Source of the DNA: Paramecium octaurelia
Lineage: Eukaryota; Ciliophora; Oligohymenophorea; Peniculida; Parameciidae
Reading direction: 5' to 3'
Assembly: GCA_905182995.1 (NCBI GenBank)
Contig: CAJJDP010000035.1
Span: forward strand, 76,681-140,680
Length of the DNA: 64,000 nt
Shown: piece after piece, positions 22,821 to 35,102 of the stretch
How the letters are laid out: every line of letters starts with the position of its first letter
Numbering within the stretch: the first letter of the stretch is position 1
The notes under the pieces: model-generated
The model's database searches: none
The model's input: the letters and a program-made list of their open reading frames with translations, nothing else
Told to the model about the DNA's origin: nothing
Translations under genes and position numbers: made by a program

Positions 22821-25512
22821 ATGAATCCGATCAATCAATAATTTAATGATGATATCTAAGTAGCAGTGGCAGCATCATTAACATTACATTAATAATATAT
22901 ACCTGTTGGAAAAGTTAGATAAAATTATGTTCCTTGTGGGTTGATGAATGTAGGAAATACCTGCTATTTTAATTCTCTTCTACACACCTATTATTTTATC
23001 TATGATTTTGTTTCCTCCATAGTGAAATGCAAATTTGATCATGTTAATTACTCAAATATAGCTGATAAGAGAGTTGTCAATTCAATTGAGCTAGTTAAAA
23101 ATCTATAAAGTCTATTCGTGCTTCTGATTGGAAGTGACAGATAATTTGTAGACCCTAAGAAGGTGATTCTCTCAATCTGTGATGATTTTGGTAAAGCATT
23201 GCCAATCGGAGATCAAAAGGATGTTAGTGAATTTAATAATTATTTTCTATCAAGAATTGATGAAGGTATAACTTATTTAACTTAATCCTTATAAAAGACC
23301 AGCACTTCTTAAAGCTAGTAATAGATAAAATAATAACTGCCAGGATAATCATTTGTGTAATTTCCTACAATCCATTATCCTTAAGAGAGCACAACAAGTT
23401 TGATCTCACAAAAATCATTGTTAATTAGACAATCATCAATCATTGCTGAAAACTCTATGGTGTTTAAGTTATTCTATGGTAAATTCTCTCCTTAAATAAT
23501 AATAAAGGGGTAGGTTAGTAAAGATTGTTAATAAGAAATGTTCAATATTATTTCAATTGATGTGAATACTAAATCCTTAGTTGAAGGATTTGATAAATAC
23601 ATGAATCAGGTTGTGGAATACAAAAATGATAAGGATGAGTATCAATAAGCAATCAAACAATTTTGGATTTAATCGGCCCCATAAGTCCTTACATTTTAGA
23701 TATAAAGGGTGGAGTATAACAAAGAATTTGGTATTTAAATTATTTAATATATTAGGTTCCTTTACTAAAATTAATTCTTTTTTCCATTTTGATAAAGAAA
23801 TCTATATAGATAGATACCTTTTATCAAATCAAAAGTTAGCAAAGGATATTTAAAAATAAAATTAATAAATGAGAGACAGATTAAAGAAGATTGATTAGGA
23901 ATTGGCAACCTTAACCTAATTTAATGGAAACATTGATATTATCTAAAATCTAGAAACCACTCTATAATTCTTGAAATTACAAAATTCAAATGAAAAATTA
24001 AATCCATTCTATGTAGATTGCAGTGATAATAAAGCATCAATTAAGTCCATATCAGAATATCATTAACATTATATTAAAAAACGAGAATGTTTATTAAAAG
24101 AAAGAAAGGAAATAGAATAAAAAATTTCAGAAAGTTACAATTCCCTGAAGAAATAAAAATATATCTTACAATCAATTTTAATGCATGAAGGCAATCCTGA
24201 TGCTGGCCATTATTATGCTTATATTTATAATCTTGATGATCAAAAATGGTATTATTTTAATGATATTAATGTTCATGAGGAAATAGAATAGAATGTACTA
24301 AAAAATGCTTTCGGAGATTAAACTAATTCTAAAAGTGCTTATTTAATCCAATATGTAAAAGAAGATAATGCAAAATTTGCTTAAAACTCAATGGTGAAAT
24401 TAAAGTCATTTAGTACAAGTGAGGATACAAAAAAGTATCTAACTGACGGATACGGATTATTGCTATCTAAACAGCAACGAGAGTTTCTTAATTAAGATAA
24501 TGAAAAGTTAAAATAAGAAGTCGAATAGCAATAATTACTTAACAATATTGAATTGATTATTACAAAATATCAATAATATTTAGAAATTGCAAATGAAAAA
24601 TAACGAAAATATTAATAGAAAATATATCCACCTTTCCAAGTCAAACCTCCATACTTAGAGAACTATACTATGTATTTGAAAATGAAACCTGATGAAAGAT
24701 TATTCAAATGGACAATATTAGACAATGCTATAATTAAAATTATGCCAGAATCTGGTGGATTATTTAGTCAACCAGGACTTAAAGAAATAGTAAAGACCTA
24801 AATCTTAGATGAAATGAACAAGCTAGGGAACAACAAAGTATAACATTTCCCTACTGCTCAGGAGTACTAAACATCAACTGAAGAATACAAATCAACTTTA
24901 AAATTGCAATGCATGATTTAATACCTTTTGGAATAATACAATAATAATAACTTCATTGAAGCATTATAAGCCTTACAAAAATACATGAAATTAGCAAAGC
25001 ATACCCCTTAATAATCCTTTTTTTATACTATAGCCGTAAACTTAAAACACTTATTTCCATTAGGAATAATTAGCAAATTGATATAAAATAAGAGTATTAC
25101 TGAGGCAGATTTAAAAGTCTTAAAGCTAGTGATTGCATTTTAGATGCAAGAGCATTTTCTATATATGGAACCTAAATTTTGGAATGGTTAATTGCAAAAT
25201 TTAATTGATGTTGCGATAAGTAGTTTTGGTTCAAATGAAAAGTGGACATAGGAAGTACTAAAACCTATTATTTAAAATAAGAAAGATACTGAGATGTGCT
25301 CTCTATTGGATGCACCCTCTCAAGTAAAAAATATATTATTTTAGAACATTGACGAATACATCTAGAATCTTTAGTCTATATATTTAGAGTAATAGTTTGA
25401 AAATAATCTTGAAGATTTCCTCCTCGATAATTTGATGAATATTTTACAAAGATTCTTTTTAACAAAAGTACTTAGAATGATTAATCTTTTAGGGTATTTA
25501 AATTCTATTTGA
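22821..25512 (+). CDS. Ubiquitin-specific protease (peptidase C19)
   Basis: 888 aa with one 25-nt intron (23731-23755). The Cys box is at residues about 42-52 (LMNVGNTCYFNSLL, catalytic Cys about residue 48). The His box is at about 450 (GNPDAGHYYAYIYN, catalytic His about residue 455), followed by WYYFNDINVHEE. A helical insert of nearly 400 residues separates the boxes, and a 400-residue C-terminal extension follows, reminiscent of the USP25/28 arrangement. It removes ubiquitin from proteins. I took the ATG at 22821; an upstream ATG at 22690 opens a frame that closes at a TGA and cannot be joined by a normal small intron. Confidence 0.9.
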
Positions 25513-25614
25513 GAGTATATAAAAATCACCAACTATTTTGGATAAAAAAGTGATTTTAAAGATAGTTGAAGACAATCCTCAAAACAAATGAATGGTAATA
25601 TTAAAGATATATAT

Positions 25615-27005
25615 TCAATAACCATAATTTTAAGTAACATTATTACCAGCAATGTATGCACTTACATTTCTTAATCTCTTAAATTGCATCTATTATTCTG
25701 CCGATTTTTTGAATGTGCCATCCACATATGCTCTATAAGGTAGAAATCAACTTACTTTTATTTGAGTTTTTCATGGTCAACATGATTTGATAATCCAGGA
25801 ACAACTCCAATACCAGCTAATTGGGGGTCATCTTCGGCCTATTTAAATAGGAATATATTTGTACTTCAAATATTTTCTTATTCATATTTAATTCAATCAT
25901 ACTCATTGATGCCTCCTATTATTTTCTATTTTTGTCTTCCTCAATTTACATAATTAAATCTTATCTATATTATTATTGTTATAGGTTCCTCCTTTCACTT
26001 TGTTCTTTCTCTTGCATTTGGAATTTTTGATGAAGTCCAAGTAAGAATTCCTAATCTTTATATTTGCTGTTCTATTGTTCTCTTTAACTCTATTGTTTAG
26101 AGTGTATTTGATTTAAGATAGTGTCAACAGTATCCCTCTTTAATTTTTCCTTATTCACTCTCTCCATGATATATTTTTCTTCTTCTTATCGTTACTTATA
26201 AGATGCAGCTTCTTCAATAAATTTTCTTTGAAGTTCTTTTTCTCTATATTCTTTTTGCAAATAAAGATCATTGTATTTCTAAAGAACATTTTCATTCTGA
26301 TGATATCCATACTTAATTTTACTTAGATGCTAATTAATAATGATAATTGATTACTAATAATCTTTACTCCTCTTCTTTTTAACTTCTTTGTAATTGTTCT
26401 TGGAGAATCTCTTATTCTCTCTATCTGGCCAAGTATTAATCCATTTTTTTTTATTCTTCTTATTAAGCATAAGATTATGCTAAGTCTTTTTACACTTGTT
26501 CCTTTCTCTATTATTTTATATAGAGATCCTTTTTTTCTGCTTGATCCATCATTAATCCAATTTAAAATTGCTATTATCTTTCTTAGAGAAAGTTCAATCG
26601 CTTTAATGTAACTAAAATAGAGATACTTATTATTCTTTCTTTATTTATTCTTATTCTAGACTATATCTTATAAATTCAGATTGCTTTTATTTAAGTTCCT
26701 ACAATTTTAATTGTTCAACACTGTCTCTCTCATGTATGAATTTTTGCATAGCTCCAGCGAATTCAGAATCATATTTTGTTTTCTGAATAGTTGATTGCTT
26801 CTATTCATTAATTAATCTTTCCAATTCTTCTCTATTTTCATTTGAATTATAATACCTGTATAACCGCTTTCTATTTTCCTACTCTTCTTTCTCTTGCTTT
26901 TCTTGCATTTCTTGTGATATTCTTTGTCTTTCAATCAATCTTGACCATTAACCACTGGGATCTAAGATGAAAAAATAAATTACCATGTTTACTATAATGA
27001 GTCAT
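25615..27005 (-). CDS. RIB43A-family axonemal ribbon protein
   Basis: 414 aa from seven exons; introns 26962-26983, 26832-26855, 26603-26628, 26330-26354, 25839-25864 and 25733-25755 (22-26 nt). The whole protein is a charged coiled coil rich in Gln, Glu, Lys and Arg, with family features: an N-terminal RLIERQRISQEMQEKQEKEE block, a middle KDLAQSYAQQ segment and the diagnostic C-terminus AEDDPQLAGIGVVPGL followed by DHEKLKQ. RIB43A proteins lie inside doublet-microtubule protofilament ribbons of cilia and basal bodies. The conserved C-terminal motif decides the exon structure, because it is out of frame unless the fifth intron is removed. Confidence 0.92.
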
Positions 27006-27653
27006 ATTAACAAACAAATTAGTAAAAATTAATAAATTTTATTTATTAAATGCTAATAACTAAGAACACTTAACAAAGTTCAATCAAATCAAAATTAGTA
27101 ATATGATAAATTAATTAATTGATAATAGGTGAATCACGTTATCTGAGTTTGTAATGAAACTCATAATAAGTGGATAATTTGAATGTGTCTTTAATAGATA
27201 TCAATTGTTTTCTTACATACAAAAAGTATGTTATTATATCAAGTACTCCTAGTAACTAATTTGAATAATTATCATTTTAGTCTTATTATTTACTAAATAG
27301 ATTAACAAGTCAATCATTATTAATTAATCAGAACCCATTTCTTACAATCCTCAAGTTTACCCTTAAATTTTGGAACCTATTGATTGTTTAAGTATTATAA
27401 TAGCATATTCAATCAAATTAATTGATGTATCTTCAGTTCTATATGGAGTTTGCAAAGTCACATTAACAAATAGTTATAAACCAAAAATGTATTATCAAGT
27501 GATTATTGAAATCATAATGGGTATAACTTAGAGAACTTAGGATTGGGTAGGATGATGTTTAGGATCTGATTTACAAACATATGCATTATTTATTGAATAT
27601 GATAATAAATTTTCATATTTTGAAGTTAATATTTCAAATAAATCAAAATTCAA
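27006..27653. other. Intergenic stretch, possible small relic
   Basis: About 650 bp between divergent start codons. A plus-strand frame from about 27330 (EPISYNPQVYPQILEPIDCL) to TGA near 27555, possibly joined upstream by a 29-nt GT-AG intron, is open for about 80 codons, but I see no start codon or family. I do not call it a gene. Confidence 0.35.
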
Positions 27654-28170
27654 ATGATAAGAACTCCCTCTCATTCCTTATATATGAGAAATTCTCATAA
27701 TTCATCTCATTCACCAATACCTTAATAAAAATTTATTACTCCAGAAAAATTAGTAAGAGTAAGTGGAAGTTCAGGTGTAAAAGTGAATTCAATTTAAAAA
27801 AATGGCACAAGAATTAGAAGTGAAGCGGTTGAAACTGTTAATAAGGTCAAGGAATAATAAAAGTTATAAGAATATGTTTAGGAATTAGAATATAGTAATA
27901 TTTATCAATAACGACTTAGAATATGTGCAATAAAAGCATGAAGAATAGTAACAATTAGAATTGAGAATCTTAATGTTATTACAACAGAATCACGAACAAG
28001 CACAAGAAATGGAAGAGTTGAAACAGGAGAATGAATAATTAAAATAGCTTTTATATGAATAATAGACTAAAATTGTAGAGTAAAGTTAAGAAATCTTAGC
28101 ATTAAAAGTATATAAAGATGGATTAAAGAAATTAAGCTTTAGTGATTACTTTCGATAATAGAATATATGA
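27654..28170 (+). CDS. Small coiled-coil protein
   Basis: 163 aa after a 25-nt intron (27895-27919) that removes a downstream frame shift. The first 40 residues are Ser/His/Pro-rich and basic (MIRTPSHSLYMRNSHNSSHS), probably disordered and phosphorylatable. From residue 75 a Gln/Glu/Leu coiled coil runs (QENEQLKQLLYEQQTKIVEQ) to LKKLSFSDYFRQQNI at the end. Probably a cytoskeletal or basal-body component by composition only. Confidence 0.7.
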
Positions 28171-28249
28171 GTTTCCCTTTTTGATTTTTAAGTATAAGAT
28201 AATGATTTTCATGGGGATAGTTAATTGTTTTTTTTGAATAAAATAAATA

Positions 28250-30544
28250 TCATAAAAAATACAATAAACTCTCTAATGATGCATGTGCATCGCTCTATAT
28301 AACTTCTCCTACTCTATATGCAACTGTATGTGCATTTTATAGACATGCAGGTATTTTTACAGGTCCTGACCAATTTCTGTAATTAAAACATTAAAAGTAA
28401 GTGAATCTCCAGAAAGTATCTTCATTCCAATTTGTTGTATTTTCAATCACAGTGTAATGAGTTGGGATAGGTGTACCTTGATTAACTTATTGAGCTATTA
28501 AAAAGAAGTCAAATTCCTTATATGTCACTCTCTCTGGAAATATCATTCCATTGTTTTCATTGTTTGATGAGAAGAATTTATCACTTATTCTTTTATTTAC
28601 TATAATATAGGCGAATTATGGTAATTTAATGTTATATGTCTATTGAATAACGGACTTCATAGTGTTGAGTTCGATTTCAATTAAGTCATTAATTTATGAA
28701 TTACCTACTCCATCTCTAAATATGACTATGGTGTCTGGATACTGCTTATTTTATTTCTGATATTGTTATAGACTCAAATTTAATAGTTAACCGACTCCCT
28801 TATTTAACTCTTTTCCTTTTTCAACTATAATGGTTTTTGTAAAGTGCTTTTCGCTCTATTAACCAAATTGGGCGTTGAATCCTACACATGATTTGTTGTT
28901 TGCGAGAGTCTTATGATAAACATCAATACCTATAATCATAATCCTTTCAGATATTTCAGTAATTTTTTAGATGTTCCACAATTACTTTCCTATTTTACTG
29001 TGAACCTATTTTACAATTTATTAAGCAATTTTAGAGAACTTCTTGGAATCGACAGTTTGGATTGCAACATTTTAATGAAGTACTCCTTGAACAGAAATCA
29101 AGAACTTCTTCAATTCATTATAGAGTTTGGAATCCTCATGTCTGTCTAGAATGGATACAACAATCTAAGGTTTGCCATTAGTATTAAAATTATTGAGTAA
29201 TGCCTATGACCACGCTGCAGGATCCAAATTATTCATAACAATTTTTCTTGGGGGACTGATTTAATTCCCCAACTCTTTTGTAGCCTTAATGAATTCTTAA
29301 GTAAAGAGACTGGCGATTTGCTATTCTTCATTATAATGTATCAATATCCAATTATTGATGTTTGATTATTCTATTAATTTGCCTCTGATATTAAAGCATG
29401 CTCCATCCGTCTATTTGATACTGGCCTCAGGTAATAAGGTAGGTTTAACAATCTTGTATGCAGGTGTAGCTGAATTATTTGATATGCTGATTGAATGATT
29501 GCTGAAATACTTATCAAGCAATGTCCTTTCATTGTCAATCTTATTGCTTCTTTCCAAGGGATCCAATGTTGTCTGTAGTTTTATATTATTCATCACTTTA
29601 AAGTTGTTTTTTTAAGCATTAGTCAATTCAATCATATACAACAATTCAGGGATCAGCCTTATACTCTATTTTGTCTTCTTATCTTCGTGCACCAATAAGG
29701 GTTATGTCAGATCAGAGAGTGTAATTTTGTACCTTTGATAGTAATATTGCTCATAGGATACATTTAGGGATTCCATTTTGGAAGTGGGATTAGATTTAAA
29801 ATCGATCGATTTAATTCTGTACATTCTCTTGGAATAAATAGTCATAAATGTTTTATTTTCAAAGAAAGTTTAAAGATCAACAGGATTCTTAGACTTTTTG
29901 TTTTCTTTAATGAAATGCAATACTGTTTGTTTGTTAAACACCTTAGTTTTAAAGTCAATCAACAATAGTGGAGATGATTAGCCCATTTGCAGAACGCTTG
30001 TGAATCCTTATAAAATCTAAACATCATTGATCTTCTCAATCTTGTCCTTATCAAAGAATTGCCCTTTTCGAAATATCTATTTTAGATTTCTTTCTTAATA
30101 TATTTGGCTTAGAATAGCATTCATAGCCTATTTTAGACTTTCATGAGGTATCAAATCTAAATTTTAAGTTAGATTATAAGTTTTGACATGTTTGATAAGC
30201 AAATTAATATTTTATAGTTACTTACAACCTGGAACTTAGAATGGTTTTTCTACAAAGTCAAAACTCCATAAATTATAACCACTAATCCAAAATCTATTAA
30301 TTCCATTTTTTCTAAGAAACTAAGCAGAACTTGAAACATGCATGATCAATTCATTTTATTATTCCTTAGGTAATTCATTTACAAATGTTATGCTATATAG
30401 TTATAGGTGTAAGTTTTTTAAGAACTTAATCTCATAATGATTAGAGGAGAATTTCATCAATTAGAAATATTTAGAGATATTCTGACTTCTAGAAGGTTTC
30501 GATGGAAGTTTGTAATCTGTCTATTGTTGATCCAGAATTTGCAT
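28250..30544 (-). CDS. PIWI/Argonaute protein (Ptiwi type)
   Basis: 764 aa, intronless, from ATG (30542-30544) to TGA (28250-28252). The PAZ-like region spans about residues 190-330 (LQGFTSVLQMGQSSPLLLID, FMTIYSKRMYRIKSIDF). A MID segment carries IVVSILDRHEDSKLYNELK and a poly-contact GVLHQNVAIQTV. The PIWI domain has the slicer triad: Asp about 541 in MIIGIDVYHK, Asp about 611 in VIFRDGVGNS and His about 739 in ACLQNAHTVAYRVGE. It should bind small RNAs and be able to cleave targets. Paramecium has about 15 such genes for scnRNA, iesRNA and siRNA pathways; which one this is cannot be told from memory. The 28-kb-side C-terminus ends LESLLYFL, as is usual for the family. Confidence 0.93.
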
Positions 30545-30816
30545 ATACAATAATAATATTAATTTTTGTGGTAAAATATTCACGTTTTATTATAGCATTG
30601 TAAGAATAATTAATATGAGTTACCTCATTTGGAAACTCCTTTCTATTGTTATTATCAAATATATTAGTATTGACAAAAGGTATCTCTATAATATGGACAG
30701 TCCATTTTCAGAGTGATTATTAGAGTAAATTGTCGTTATTATGTTTAGAACATTTTAAGGAGAAATAATATATTTTAGAATTCTAAAGAAATTTATATAA
30801 AGAATATAATATAAAT

Positions 30817-31997
30817 ATGTATCAAATCGATTAGGATATATTAGTCAGGGAAGTAGTTTAAATTAGAAACCATAAGACAGGAACTTACTTGACTGCTACA
30901 GGGTTTAATACTTAGGAAAAAGGATTGTTGTTTGGAAGTACAGTCAATATCAATAATTATTATGTGGTCGGGAGCGATGATCCTAATAACTATTACACAC
31001 TTTGGACTATAGCAAAATTGTTTGATGACTCCAATAGAATCAATTATGGAGATGTTGTATATTTTAAGAACCTGAGCACTAAGATGTATCTGATATACGA
31101 ATTTCAGAAGCATTCAGAAGTTACTAATTAAATTAGGGTCTCCTTGAATTAGACTAGATTAGAAAATTACCCTTTCATATTGCAATAATTGGGGGAGCAA
31201 ATATTCGAAACAAAGAATTATGCAATTTAGAATGGTGTACCATTGAAGATCTAAACGACAAAGTTAGTTCATTCTTTAGAGGCATCACAACAGAATTATG
31301 CATTTAAATAAATCAACTAATTCAAGGAAATCTCTTGTGGAAAAGGAAGTGAGTACAACAATTGGGAAATTATTAAATTGACTCCAGAGTAACTAATTGA
31401 GTTTTAAATTCCAAAAACATGGCAATTTACAATGAATATAAAAGAAATCTTGGCTAATGATAAAATAATAATCAGAAATTATAAAAGTGGATACTCTTTA
31501 CATTCTCACAAAAATACATACGCATCTACTGGAATGCAAGAAGTTACATGTTTTAGTTATGAGAGAGATGGTATGATTATTGATTTAACAAGCATAGTCA
31601 ATGATTGGTGGGTGATACAATAAACTTATCAGATGGCATAAAAGTAGATCCAACATCAAATGCCTATTAATTTGATTCATCAAGAAACAAAGAAATATTT
31701 GTGTGTGGATGAGAAAAACCTAGCCAAATCGAAGAATGGCAATTAGGTTTAAGCCATGTAATCATCAATGCAACAATCATTTGTTATTTCAAGTATTTAT
31801 ATAATCACTATTTTATAGCAATTGATAATTAATAATTGATGGTTGGTAAACCATTCCTCTTTTTATATTAACCTATGAATAAATACTTATGTTAAGGACC
31901 ATCATTATCAGAAATGCAATCAACCTAATATGAAGTCATATTGACTGATAAGCTAACAACTTCATGTTTATGGGTAGTTGAAAAAGTATTTAAATGA
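30817..31997 (+). CDS. MIR-domain protein
   Basis: 384 aa with a 26-nt intron at 31793-31818. It starts MYQIDQDILVREVVQIRNHK and contains several MIR (beta-trefoil) units: VQIRNHKTGTYLTATG, VYFKNLSTKMYLIYE, IIIRNYKSGYSLHSHK, LIHQETKKYLCVDEK and FLFLYQPMNKYLCQG. MIR motifs occur in protein O-mannosyltransferases, SDF2 and InsP3/ryanodine receptors. No signal peptide, membrane segment or other domain is visible, so this is a soluble, MIR-only protein, a type common in ciliates but of unknown ligand. Divergent from the PIWI gene, with 272 bp between starts. Confidence 0.82.
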
Positions 31998-32019
31998 ATA
32001 TCATAATATTTATAAAAAT

Positions 32020-32026
32020 AAAAAAA
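32020..32026 (-). terminator. Pol III T-run terminator
   Basis: Seven T residues on the minus strand start two bases after the tRNA-Leu discriminator base, the normal RNA polymerase III stop signal. Confidence 0.8.
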
Positions 32027-32027
32027 T

Positions 32028-32110
32028 TGCACACAGTGAGATTTGAACTCACGCGAGAATGACTCACCGCATCTTGAGTGCGGCCCCTTAGACCACTCGG
32101 GCATGTGTGC
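32028..32110 (-). tRNA. tRNA-Leu (anticodon CAA)
   Basis: Read on the minus strand, a 7-bp acceptor stem (GCACACA / TGTGTGC) with discriminator A, a D arm, an anticodon stem CCGCA / TGCGG with loop CTCAAGA (anticodon CAA, reading UUG), a long type II variable arm as expected for Leu, and a T arm GTGAG-TTCAAAT-CTCAC. No intron. The gene encodes no CCA tail, as is normal in eukaryotes. Confidence 0.95.
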
Positions 32111-32504
32111 TATATCGAGAATTTGGTTTTGATTTCAATTATAAACTAGTCTAATTTAAATTATAGGAGTAATTATATTAAATACTTACCTATTTCAGAA
32201 TGTAAATATTTATTGAATTCATATATTATTATGAAATATCAAATAGTTCATATAAACATTTGAACACTCTATAATACTAAGTACTCAATTATTGTATTAT
32301 TTTAGTTAATATATATTTTCATTGGATTAATTATTTATTTATTCATAATTAATGTATAATAGATTATTTTGGTCTAAATACATCTTTAGGGTATTTCACA
32401 TTTCCACCGTCACCATTCTTAGTGGAAATATAATTTGGAAATATTTGTTTACCTCCTAAAATGAAGATCCATCAAAATTAATTTAATGGATTTTGTCGTT
32501 CATT
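32111..32504. other. Stretch without a firm gene
   Basis: AT-rich. At 32330-32460 a minus-strand frame reads GGKQIFPNYISTKNGDGG and KYPKDVFRPKQSIIHQL before TGA, which looks coding, but its upstream frame is stopped and no small intron repairs it. It may be the C-terminus of a broken minus-strand gene that would overlap the plus-strand call at 32505. Confidence 0.35.
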
Positions 32505-32825
32505 ATGATTACTTCTGGCTTCATTAACACAATTTTGCTAGATCCAAATAATAAAATGAAATAGCAATCTAAACAATGGATTGGTATGATGCACACTAAA
32601 TTAGTATTATGTAAGTATAACATTTAATTAGCAATCATCGTAATGACACCGATCTTTAATTAAATTGTGGATGATCACCTTGCTTTAGAAATAAGATTCG
32701 TATTTATCGTATTCTGGATCCTAATCTCACCTTTCTTAAGGTTTTACAGAGAAGCATGGTCTGAACATCATAGAGGATAACCTACATAATTATAAATGGT
32801 TTAGTTTGAATAAATACCTGAATGA
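32505..32825 (+). CDS. Putative small membrane protein
   Basis: About 99 aa after a 21-nt intron candidate (32611-32631, GTAAGT...TTAG, frame-neutral). It carries two hydrophobic segments (LVLSIIVMTPIFNQIV, RFVFIVFWILISPFLRFY) followed by a polar REAWSEHHRGQP. The frame after the TGA at 32823-32825 stays protein-like for another 40 codons (ISYQLIAELSQFLFTIQATL), and a third frame continues to 33051 with another hydrophobic helix, so this may be the front of a four-helix protein (TMEM17/216 style) that has been broken. The opposite strand is also open here. Weak call. Confidence 0.35.
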
Positions 32826-33405
32826 ATAAATTTCAAACTCACAAATATTTCCTATTAATTAATTGCTGAACTCTCATAATTCCTATTTACCATACAAGCT
32901 ACGCTTAAAAATATCCATCATTTATAGTTATCTAGTCTTCATTACTGCTCAAAATATTGTTGCCTATTATCTTCTTAACTTAAGTAATAGATCTGAAACT
33001 CTAAAGCAATTTTTTTTATTAATTACTCTTATATTGAAGACCTAGAATTGAGCAATTATTATTGGGAGATATGGAGATACTGTTTTGTACTCTTTAATAT
33101 TTTCATAAAATATAATAACAATATTTTAATCCACTTTCCTTGTTAGTTGCTAATAAAATCATGATTGTTTGTTATTTAAAATATTATTTCCATATTTCAG
33201 CCATCAATATTTAGACTTAACTCATTTATTTGATATCTAAATCACTAAATTGCAATTTAAATACATAGTCCTAATAAATCACCAAAGAGATCCACCTAAA
33301 AAATAAAATTATAGTTTCTCTAAAAAGATATTTAGAAGTTTATAAATAATTATAATAGAGGATATTATACAATAATAACTATTATAAACAAAGAAATATA
33401 TCAAT
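32826..33405. other. Intergenic stretch with hydrophobic ORF remnant
   Basis: Bases 32863-33051 contain an open frame with IIYSYLVFITAQNIVAYYLL, perhaps detached from the call at 32505-32825. From 33052 to 33405 it is AT-rich with nothing I can support. Confidence 0.35.
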
Positions 33406-34348
33406 TCAAAGAATGAATTTGACAGCTTCTTAAGGAAATTCTGTTATGATTCCCTAAAGTAAAGTACTACTTTTTTAATATATTTTTCCAACATCTTATT
33501 CATTAAAAAGTCTTTTAAGATCATCACTATCGTCTTAAAATGTCCATCCATATATAGTTAAACCATTCTCCTTAGCCTCATTATAATATTAATGAGTTTA
33601 ATTATTTTCCCAAACCAATCTTAAGTCTAAACCAATTATTTTAGCATATTGAGCAATTTCGGTTATCGTTGGAATATTTTTATCTTCAAAACAAACTAAT
33701 TAAGTTAAAGGGAGATCTGTATAATTATTAAAATATTATAGGATTTATTTTTCAAATGACATAATAACAATAGGTAATTTTTGACTGCATTCACGTAGCG
33801 TACTTAAACCTTATTCTTTCAAAAATGTTAATATAATTTCAGCAATATTAATATTGCAGTATTATTAATGATAATCATAGTCTTTAATTTCTAATAGGAT
33901 CCCTTTTTTATTGTCAATGTTTTGATTATACTTTAAGAAATACTCAACAGTTTCTTTTAATGACGGTATTTTAAGATGTCCATCGTATTCGCTTTTTCGA
34001 TTGTTTATGCATTAACTTAAACGTAATTCCTTTAATTCTTCAAAAGTGAAATCAGAAATCCACCAATCTAATTTTACTTTATCATAAAGAATTCTAGACT
34101 ACTTTCTATTTTCAAACTTATAGTGTTTTTTAACATCGCTAACTAAACTTAAAAAGGTATCATGACAAACAATTGGAAGTCTATCTTTGTTCAAGACAAC
34201 ATCTAATTCAATAAAATCAGAAAATTAAAGTGCAGATCTAAATCCTTCTAATGTATTTTCTACATTTAAGTTATAAAATACCTGGATAAAGACTGGACAA
34301 TCCTCGATGAGCAGCTATAATAGGTCTCACCTTTTAGTAATATTACAT
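33406..34348 (-). CDS. Glycerophosphodiester phosphodiesterase
   Basis: 306 aa after a 22-nt intron (34260-34281) that splits the signature ...SSLYP / ENTLEGFRSA. The family motif is complete: IIAAHRGLSS (HRG), ENTLEGF, then FIELDV (metal-binding E and D) and VCHDTFL (second catalytic His), with later LLEIKDY and ending in a TIM-barrel-like GLTIYGWTFQDD. It hydrolyses glycerophosphodiesters to sn-glycerol-3-phosphate and an alcohol. No signal peptide, so probably cytosolic. The short N-terminus MQYYQKVRPIIAAHRG begins with an ATG two codons before several Gln codons. Confidence 0.92.
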
Positions 34349-34435
34349 AAACAAGAATGTATGATAAAATATTAATATAATATTATTTGAACATTTATTA
34401 ATGAAATAATTATCTATTTTATATGTTATAACAAT

Positions 34436-35102
34436 TCAATATTTTTTATCCTTAATGATTGTAGTAGTCTTTGACTTAGTTAAATATTTGTTGCATTTAT
34501 GATCTACGAAATCAAATAATTAAGCATCAACACCCATTCCTATTTTTTTTGCTTCATTATTATATTTTACGACATTCTTGTTTAACTTATGCCTAATTAA
34601 TAATTTTTATACATGTCATCCACATATTCTACCATACATTACTCGGTTTATGCAATCATCCTTCTTAATTCGGCCAAATCATCATAAGGTCTTTCCTCTT
34701 GGGCAATCAAATCTTTAAGCATATTATTACAATCCGTTTCTTCTTTGTAATACTCTGATGTCTGACTCTATTTTTTATATTATTATTTTTATGGGATAGA
34801 ATTAACTGCTGTAATTAAAAAGGTGTCCTTTTTTCTTTAAGCAGCCAATTTCTTTCTTCCCTCTTCAAAAAAAGAAGGATTGGCTTCTTTCTTTTATTAA
34901 ATCCTTTATTTTGCTTACTCCAGTAAATCAACTTTAGGTTGTAATGTTTAAACTTATTCTTTTTTTGGTTAATCAATAAAGAGATTATCCAACTTGGAAA
35001 ACAAGTTCTAGTTTCAAATGATCAAATAACCTCTTCTAATTCACTAATTTTACTTTTTCTGCTTAAAACAGGTTGAGATTAGGCAGGAAACGATCTTTGC
35101 AT
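34436..35102 (-). CDS. Hypothetical charged/helical protein
   Basis: 207 aa after introns 35008-35030 (23 nt, carries TGA) and 34593-34612 (20 nt, the shortest in the window). The second intron is needed because the frame after it (KLNKNVVKYNNEAKKIGMGV, then FDFVDHKCNKYLTKSK) is coherent and basic. The N-terminus is MQRSFPAQSQPVLSRKSKIS. Helical, rich in Lys, Glu and Gln, without known domain. It ends 87 nt before the start of the GDPD gene, same strand. Confidence 0.7.
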
